DNA of 11,025 nucleotides from contig KL571235.1 in NCBI GenBank assembly GCA_000715855.1, positions 8,266-19,290 of the forward strand, written 5' to 3'. Source of the stretch: Actinoplanes liguriensis (lineage in GTDB: Bacteria; Actinomycetota; Actinomycetes; Mycobacteriales; Micromonosporaceae). The translations under genes and the position numbers were made by a program. Of the stretch, positions 7,278 through 11,025 are shown in pieces; the first letter of the stretch is position 1; each line of letters starts with the position of its first letter. The notes beneath the pieces are model-generated. The model was not told the origin of the DNA and did not search any database. It saw only the letters and a list, made by a program, of their open reading frames with translations.

Positions 7278-8672
7278 TCACACCTCCTGTGGCGCCACCG
7301 CGGTCGCGGCGCTGCGCTTCATCAGCACGTAGTAGAGCGGGCAGATCACCGCGAGTCCGACGATCCACGAGATGTCCACGCCGCCGAGGCTCTTCGCGAT
7401 CGGCCCGGTGTAGAGCGTGGTGCTCAGGAACGGGATCTGCAGGAGAATGCCGAGCACGTAGCAGACGACGGCGTTGGTGTTGAACCGGCCGTAGACCCCG
7501 CCGTCCCGCTCGAACAGCGCGCCGATGTCGTAGTTCCCGTGCTTGAGGTAGTAGTAGTCGACCAGGTTGACCGCGGTCCACGGCACCAGCACGCACAACA
7601 GCAGCAGCATGAAGTTGGTGAAGTTGAGCAGGAAGTCGTCCTTGCCGGCCAGCGCCATCACCATCGCGACCGCGAAGAGCACGACCGAGATGACGGTACG
7701 GCCGGTGGCGCCGGGCTTCCAGCGCGGGAACAGCGTCTGCCCGACGGTGATCGTGGACAGCGCCCCGCAGTAGAGGTTCATCCCGTTGCTGACCGCGATG
7801 CACAACCCGAAGATCGCGACGACCAGTGAGCCGACCCCGGTCGTCAGGTGCGCCAGGCCGGTGACCGAGTCGTCCTCCGGGAACGCGGCGCCCACCAGCA
7901 CACCCAGGATCATGGTGAGCAGCGAGCCGGCCACCGCCCCGCCGTAGGTGGCCCAGAACGCCGGCCGGACCCCGGTGTCCCGGGGCATGTAACGGCTGTA
8001 GTCGGAGACGTAGGGCGCGTACGCGATCTGCCAGAGCGCCGCCAGTGACAGCACCCCGAAGAAGCCCAGCCAGGTGAACTGCCCGCTGCCCGCGGCGCCG
8101 GCCGGCAGCCCGTCGACCCCGAGCGCCCAGATGAACGCGATCACCAGCGCGGCGCCGGCCACGACGCTCATCAGCCCGCCGAGCATGTGCAGGAAGCGGT
8201 AGCCGAGCAGCGGCCCGAGCAGGCTGATCGCGCCGACCACCACGATCGACGGCGTCTCCGGCAACCCGGTGACGTTCGCCAGGGCCTGCCCGCCGAGCAC
8301 CATGTTGGAGGCGAAGAAGCCGACGTACATCAGGATCACGATCCCGACGACGAGCAGGCTGCCGAACGAGCCGAACTGCGCCCGCGTCTGCAGCATCTGC
8401 GGCACGCCCATCTGCGGTCCCTGCGCCGCGTGCAGCGCCATGACCACGCCGCCGACCAGGTTCCCGATCGTGAGGGCGATGATCGCCGGCCAGATCGGCA
8501 GCCCGTAGACGGCGGTGGCGACCGCCCCGGTGGCCACGGTCAGCAACATGATGTTCGCGCCGAACCAGATGGTGAAGAGGCTCCGCGCGGTGCCGTGCCG
8601 CTCGGTGACCGGAATGTGCTGAATCGTGTGTGACTCGACCGCCAGTGTCGAGGTGCTGCTCGTTCCGTCCAT
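7278..8672 (-). CDS. NCS1 family permease (cytosine/purine/hydantoin-type transporter)
   Basis: A 464-aa, very hydrophobic inner-membrane protein with about 12 helices, the usual NCS1 length. NCS1 proteins import nucleobases, allantoin, hydantoins or related vitamins together with H+ or Na+. Marks are GPQMGVPQMLQTRAQFG (85-101) in the helix 2-3 region, IAYAPYVSDYSRYMP (216-230), the classic helix 6 loop of cytosine-permease-like proteins, and LLLLCVLVPWTAVNLVDYYYLKHG (356-379) near helix 10. The ligand cannot be read from these motifs. It starts at ATG 8672 with an AGGAG SD 7 nt upstream. It is the first gene of the operon, behind a predicted promoter and LysR box, so substrate uptake and breakdown are switched on together. 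The stop is 3 nt before the aldehyde dehydrogenase start. Confidence 0.94.
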   Translation of the reverse strand: MDGTSSTSTLAVESHTIQHIPVTERHGTARSLFTIWFGANIMLLTVATGAVATAVYGLPIWPAIIALTIGNLVGGVVMALHAAQGPQMGVPQMLQTRAQFGSFGSLLVVGIVILMYVGFFASNMVLGGQALANVTGLPETPSIVVVGAISLLGPLLGYRFLHMLGGLMSVVAGAALVIAFIWALGVDGLPAGAAGSGQFTWLGFFGVLSLAALWQIAYAPYVSDYSRYMPRDTGVRPAFWATYGGAVAGSLLTMILGVLVGAAFPEDDSVTGLAHLTTGVGSLVVAIFGLCIAVSNGMNLYCGALSTITVGQTLFPRWKPGATGRTVISVVLFAVAMVMALAGKDDFLLNFTNFMLLLLCVLVPWTAVNLVDYYYLKHGNYDIGALFERDGGVYGRFNTNAVVCYVLGILLQIPFLSTTLYTGPIAKSLGGVDISWIVGLAVICPLYYVLMKRSAATAVAPQEV

Positions 8673-8710
8673 GGCGTCTCCTGGAGGGCCGTGGGCTGAT
8701 GGGTGCCTGC

Positions 8711-8740
8711 ACTATCAGCCGCCCCCGGGTCATCGGACAA
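8711..8740 (-). promoter_or_regulatory. Predicted promoter of the permease-to-M20 operon
   Basis: Minus strand: -35 TTGTCC (8740-8735), an 18-nt spacer and -10 GATAGT (8716-8711), each 4/6 matches to the sigma-70-type consensus. The predicted start is near 8704, giving a leader of about 32 nt. A weak core with a LysR box upstream is the usual picture for an activator-dependent promoter. CATC half-sites at 8731 and 8742 flank or overlap the -35. Confidence 0.45.
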
Positions 8741-8758
8741 ACATCAGTAAACGCTGCC

Positions 8759-8781
8759 CTGCATCTGTTTTGCCGATGCAG
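8759..8781 (-). promoter_or_regulatory. LysR-type regulator box (ATC-N9-GAT)
   Basis: CTGCATC (8759-8765) and GATGCAG (8775-8781) are perfect 7-bp inverted arms around TGTTTTGCC. They contain ATC-N9-GAT, i.e. T-N11-A, the core recognised by LysR-type regulators (the nod-box layout). Its centre at 8770 lies about 66 nt upstream of the predicted start at 8704, the usual place for a LysR recognition site. The adjacent lysR gene is the obvious partner. Confidence 0.62.
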
Positions 8782-8852
8782 CCCCTCCGGGTGACCACCG
8801 GTAACCGCCATGACTTCCCCGCCACGCTCGCGTTACCGCCAGGTGTCCGTGC

Positions 8853-8879
8853 ATCGGGTTCGCCGATACCCGGCATCGG
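8853..8879 (-). terminator. Alternating ATCGG/CCGAT hairpins after the lysR-type gene
   Basis: ATCGG (8853-8857), CCGAT (8863-8867) and ATCGG (8875-8879) allow two mutually exclusive 5-bp stems with 5-nt and 7-nt loops. They start 4 nt after the LysR stop codon. The likely role is ending the tetR-lysR transcript before the operon promoter; there is no strong U-tract. Confidence 0.3.
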
Positions 8880-8883
8880 AAAA

Positions 8884-9795
8884 TCAGTGGGTCGCGCGGT
8901 ACGCCTCGTTCGCCATCGTGACGAACGCCCGGGCCCGGTGGGTCAGGCGCACGCCGCGCATCCAGGCGACGACGATCTCCAGCGGCTCGACCTCGTCGCG
9001 CAGGCGCAGGGCGACGACCGGGCTGCCGTCGTACGTCGTGTCGGCGGCCGGGCGCTGGTTGAGCAGGGCGTAACCGCGACCGTGGGCGACCAGCGCGCGG
9101 ACCGTCTCGAAGCCGGTCGTGCGGTGCCGGATCGCCGGTGCGATGCCGGTGCGGGCGATCAGCCCCTCGAAGTACGTGCCACTGTGCGGCAGGTCGAGCA
9201 GCACCATCGGCTCGACGGCCAACTCGGCCAGGGACACGTCGGGGCGAGCGGCGAGACGGTGGCCGGCGGCGACGATCGCGTACGGCGGGGACGCGTCGAT
9301 CACCTGGCGTTCGATGTCCTCGCCCAGGTCGTACCCGTAGGAGACGGCGACCTCGCACTCGCCGGCCCGCAGCGCCCGCTGCAGGGTGGCGTGCTCGGCC
9401 TCCAGGATGTCGACGCGCACCTGCGGATAGGCCGCCTCGTACCGCGCGAGCAGCCCGGGCAGCCGGAACGGCGCGAGCGTGGAGAAGCACCCGACGGTCA
9501 GGTCGCCGACCAGGCCCTGCCCGGCGATGCGCGCGGACTCGGCCAGCTCGACCGAGTGGGCGAGGAAGCTGCGCAGCTCGCGGTGGAACGCCTGCCCGGC
9601 CGCGGTCAGTGTGAGGCCCCGGGCGTGGTGGCGCAGCAGCAACTGCACCTTCAACTCCTTCTCCAGCTGGGCGACCGCGGTGGAGACCGCCGACTGCGAG
9701 ACGCGCAGCTCCTTGGCCGCGGCGGTCATGCTGCCCAGCTCGGCGGCGGCCGCGAAGTACCGCAGCTGCAGGAAGGTGAACGCGGGGTCGGCCAT
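8884..9795 (-). CDS. LysR family transcriptional regulator
   Basis: A 303-aa LysR regulator of standard length. The winged helix-turn-helix occupies residues 7-66 (FTFLQLRYFAAAAELGSMT, then AAAKELRVSQSAVSTAVAQLEKEL), followed by the linker helix and a periplasmic-binding-protein-like effector domain from about 95 to 295 (GDLTVGCFSTLAPFRLPGLLARYEAAYP). LysR proteins usually activate a neighbouring operon when an inducer, often a pathway intermediate, binds. Here the permease-led operon begins 211 nt downstream on the same strand behind a good ATC-N9-GAT box, so this is its probable activator. The ATG at 9795 is 3 nt after the TetR stop with AAGGG as SD, so the two regulators are cotranscribed. 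This is an unusual position for a LysR gene, which is more often divergent from its target. Confidence 0.94.
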   Translation of the reverse strand: MADPAFTFLQLRYFAAAAELGSMTAAAKELRVSQSAVSTAVAQLEKELKVQLLLRHHARGLTLTAAGQAFHRELRSFLAHSVELAESARIAGQGLVGDLTVGCFSTLAPFRLPGLLARYEAAYPQVRVDILEAEHATLQRALRAGECEVAVSYGYDLGEDIERQVIDASPPYAIVAAGHRLAARPDVSLAELAVEPMVLLDLPHSGTYFEGLIARTGIAPAIRHRTTGFETVRALVAHGRGYALLNQRPAADTTYDGSPVVALRLRDEVEPLEIVVAWMRGVRLTHRARAFVTMANEAYRATH

Positions 9796-9798
9796 GGG

Positions 9799-10389
9799 TC
9801 AGCCCTTCAGCGTGACGCCGGTGGCCGACGTCAGGTAGGCGAGGATGTTGGCGCGGGCCGTCTCGGGGGTGACGTGCGCGTTGCGGCCCACGATGTGCAG
9901 GCCGTAGGCGTCCTCCAGAGCGACCGCGTTCGCGGCGACCGTGTCGGCGGCGCCCGCGTCGAGCGGCAGGGTCCGCAGCACCTGGCGGTAGAGCGACACC
10001 TCGCGGTCGAAGAGCGCGGTCATCAGCACGGCGTGGGTGCGGTTGCGGGCGGCGTGCACGTGCAGCTCGTAGAGCACCCGGCAGGTCGGGTCGTCACCGC
10101 CGGCCGGCACACCCGCCTTGACCAGGGCGATCAGCTGCCCGGCCGGGTCGGCGACCGCCTCGATGGCGTGCAGCCGCTGCCAGTAGAACCGGTCGACCGC
10201 GTCCTGGTGCACCTCGGCGAGCAGGTCCTCGAAGTCGCGGTAGTAGTAGCTGACCGAGCCCGGCGACAGCCCGGCCTCCTGCGCGACGTCCTTGATCCGC
10301 AGGCCGGCCAGCCCCCGGGCCGCGATCGCCCGCCGCGCCGCCGCGATGATCTCGCTCCGGCGTGCGGTCTGCTCCTTCGGCCTGGCCAC
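9799..10389 (-). CDS. TetR/AcrR family transcriptional regulator
   Basis: A 196-aa TetR-type repressor. The N-terminal DNA-binding domain covers residues 9-57, with the helix-turn-helix IKDVAQEAGLSPGSVSYYYRDFEDLL (32-57); SYYYRDFEDLL is the family hallmark. The C-terminal ligand and dimerisation domain (about 75-190) looks BetI-like in general layout but has no motif that names the ligand. It starts at GTG 10389 with GGAGG 5 nt upstream. It is divergent from the amidohydrolase gene and is followed after 3 nt by the lysR gene. TetR proteins usually repress their own promoter and a divergent one, and several inverted repeats lie in the shared 144-bp region. A possible promoter is TTGATG (10438-10433) with CATAGG (10414-10409) on the minus strand; operator-like repeats fall inside it. 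Confidence 0.93.
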   Translation of the reverse strand: MARPKEQTARRSEIIAAARRAIAARGLAGLRIKDVAQEAGLSPGSVSYYYRDFEDLLAEVHQDAVDRFYWQRLHAIEAVADPAGQLIALVKAGVPAGGDDPTCRVLYELHVHAARNRTHAVLMTALFDREVSLYRQVLRTLPLDAGAADTVAANAVALEDAYGLHIVGRNAHVTPETARANILAYLTSATGVTLKG

Positions 10390-10411
10390 GTGGTCCTCCC
10401 CGCCTGCGCCT

Positions 10412-10437
10412 ATGCGGTTTTCTGATGCTCCGCATCA
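10412..10437. promoter_or_regulatory. Two interleaved inverted repeats, candidate TetR operator
   Basis: TGATGC-TCC-GCATCA (10423-10437) is a perfect 15-bp dyad of TetR-operator size. Interleaved with it, ATGCGG (10412-10417) and CCGCAT (10430-10435) form 6-bp arms 12 nt apart. Both lie 23-48 nt upstream of the tetR GTG, across its weak predicted -35/-10 pair, as expected for autorepression. Confidence 0.5.
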
Positions 10438-10445
10438 AAAAATAG

Positions 10446-10484
10446 CTGCCGCCGTTTCACCAGTTTGAAACGGATGTGCGGCAG
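10446..10484. promoter_or_regulatory. Long nested inverted repeat in the divergent promoter region
   Basis: CCGTTTCA-N6-TGAAACGG (10452-10473) is a perfect 8-bp dyad. Directly outside it CTGCCG (10446-10451) and CGGCAG (10479-10484) also pair, with a 5-nt bulge (ATGTG) on one side, giving a 14-bp arm in all. It is a candidate operator for the divergent amidohydrolase gene. No convincing -10 follows its internal TTGAAA at normal spacing. Confidence 0.5.
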
Positions 10485-10500
10485 GGTCAACCGCCATAGT

Positions 10501-10516
10501 TTGCGACACAGCGCAA
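10501..10516 (+). repeat. TTGCG-N6-CGCAA inverted repeat next to the amidohydrolase SD
   Basis: TTGCG (10501-10505) and CGCAA (10512-10516) are perfect 5-bp arms ending 6 nt before the GGAGG (10522-10526). It could be a further operator half or a small leader hairpin near the ribosome-binding site. Short arms make chance possible. Confidence 0.3.
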
Positions 10517-10533
10517 GTAATGGAGGACCTTCG

Positions 10534-11007
10534 GTGACAGCGGCGGACTGGATCTTCCACGGCGGCGCCATCCACACCATGACCGGCGAGCCGGCTGATG
10601 CGATCGCGGTGCGTGACGGCGTCATCGTCGCTACCGGCGATTCCGGCGTACGGCCGCTGCTCGGCCCGGCGACCGAAGTGGTGAACCTGGGCGGGGGCGC
10701 GCTGCTGCCCGGCTTCCAGGACGCGCACGTCCACGCCGTGATGGGCGGCGTCGAGCTGAACCAGTGCGACCTGACCGGCACCACCGATCTCGACGAGTAC
10801 CTGCGGCGGGTCCGGGACTACGCCGACGCTCACCGCGACCTGGAGTGGATCAGCGGCGGTGGCTGGGCGATGGAGGTGTTCCCCGGTGGCGTGCCCGGCC
10901 GCGAGCTGCTCGACCGGGTCGTGCCCGACCGCCCGGTCTACCTGATCAACCGGGACCACCACGGCGCCTGGGTGAACTCCCGCGCCCTCCAGATCGCCGG
11001 GATCGAC
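10534..11007 (+). CDS. YtcJ-like amidohydrolase (Amidohydro_3), 5' part only
   Basis: A frame from GTG 10534 stays open for 158 codons to the right-hand adapter, where the natural sequence stops; full family members have roughly 530-550 residues, so about two thirds is missing. GGAGG 7 nt upstream (10522-10526) sets the start. The N-terminal beta-sandwich (WIFHGGAIHTM, 6-16) is followed by the metal motif LLPGFQDAHVHAVMGG (57-72), with Asp63, His65 and His67 in the amidohydrolase D-x-H-x-H pattern, and by LINRDHHGAWVNSRAL (137-152), the YtcJ/NfdA/AepA-type block. YtcJ-like enzymes hydrolyse N-acyl or N-formyl amides or cyclic amides using zinc. It is the only plus-strand gene, divergent from tetR, so TetR probably represses it. 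It may supply or finish the pathway encoded by the minus-strand operon, but that link is inferred from proximity only. Confidence 0.9.
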
Positions 11008-11025
11008 CTGTCTCTTATACACATC
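11008..11025 (-). other. Tn5/Nextera mosaic-end adapter remnant (not genomic)
   Basis: CTGTCTCTTATACACATC is the reverse complement of 18 of the 19 mosaic-end bases, the mirror image of bases 1-15. It truncates the YtcJ-like gene. A minus-strand reading frame starting here begins Met-Tyr-Lys-Arg-Gln (GTG start), a well-known adapter artefact. Confidence 0.97.

Noticed and set aside
5862..7829. Long plus-strand open frame (655 codons), antisense to the ALDH and permease genes
   Set aside because: Arg/Pro/Gly/His-rich, low-complexity protein with no family motif. It lies fully opposite two well-supported genes, as expected of high-GC DNA.
5811..8672. Choline-to-betaine (bet) cluster, from the GMC + ALDH pair and a BetI-like TetR
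   Set aside because: The transporter is NCS1 rather than BCCT or ABC, the ALDH reads as PuuC-like, and RidA, DUF1028 and amide hydrolases do not fit betaine synthesis.
8790..8806. GGTGACC-ACC-GGTAACC tandem near-palindromes in the LysR-permease gap
   Set aside because: Short, imperfect as a pair, and not repeated at the other control regions; could be chance in GC-rich DNA.
8626..10425. Long plus-strand open frame (599 codons), antisense to the LysR and TetR genes
   Set aside because: Same compositional signature, no recognisable domain, and opposite two clear regulators.
10465..10470. TTGAAA as -35 of the amidohydrolase promoter
   Set aside because: It lies inside the CCGTTTCA/TGAAACGG dyad, and no -10-like hexamer follows at 16-19 nt; the nearest, CATAGT at 10495, is 24 nt away.
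10435..11022. Minus-strand frame starting MYKRQ
   Set aside because: It begins inside the Nextera adapter and runs antisense to the YtcJ-like gene; an artefact.
1..11025. tRNA/rRNA genes, CRISPR arrays, insertion sequences, phage or toxin-antitoxin genes
   Set aside because: Looked for and not seen. The only transposon-like sequence is the library adapter at each edge.

Overview
High-GC DNA (about 70% G+C by eye) with GTG starts, strong GC bias at third codon positions and tightly packed 4-nt overlaps between genes. This suggests an actinobacterium; the genus cannot be fixed from the sequence alone. Both ends of the window are not genomic: bases 1-15 and 11008-11025 match the Tn5/Nextera mosaic-end adapter, so the natural sequence is about 16-11007 and both terminal genes are cut there.

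Layout, right to left, because nearly everything is on the minus strand. (1) 10534-11007, plus strand: the 5' part of a YtcJ-type amidohydrolase, divergent from a TetR regulator. The 144-bp gap between them is packed with inverted repeats. (2) 10389-8884, minus: a TetR-LysR pair 3 nt apart. (3) 8673-8883: a regulatory gap with a LysR-type box (ATC-N9-GAT) about 66 nt upstream of a predicted promoter start. (4) 8672-856, minus: a seven-gene catabolic operon. It encodes an NCS1 permease, a PuuC-like aldehyde dehydrogenase, a GMC flavoprotein oxidoreductase, a two-Rossmann flavoprotein monooxygenase, a RidA-family deaminase, a DUF1028 protein and an M20 amidohydrolase. Neighbours overlap or lie 3 nt apart, except for an 82-nt palindrome-rich gap before the monooxygenase. 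(5) 665-16, minus: a truncated four-helix membrane protein of unknown role behind a 190-nt gap with a hairpin.

Read together, this looks like an inducible pathway for uptake and oxidation of a small nitrogen-containing molecule. The permease imports it, the GMC enzyme and the aldehyde dehydrogenase take an alcohol (or amine) to an acid, the flavoprotein oxygenates, RidA clears reactive enamine/imine intermediates, and the M20 and YtcJ hydrolases cut amide bonds. LysR is the likely activator of the main operon, and TetR the likely repressor at the divergent promoter. The substrate is not determined by the sequence. No RNA genes, insertion sequences, CRISPR arrays or phage genes were seen.
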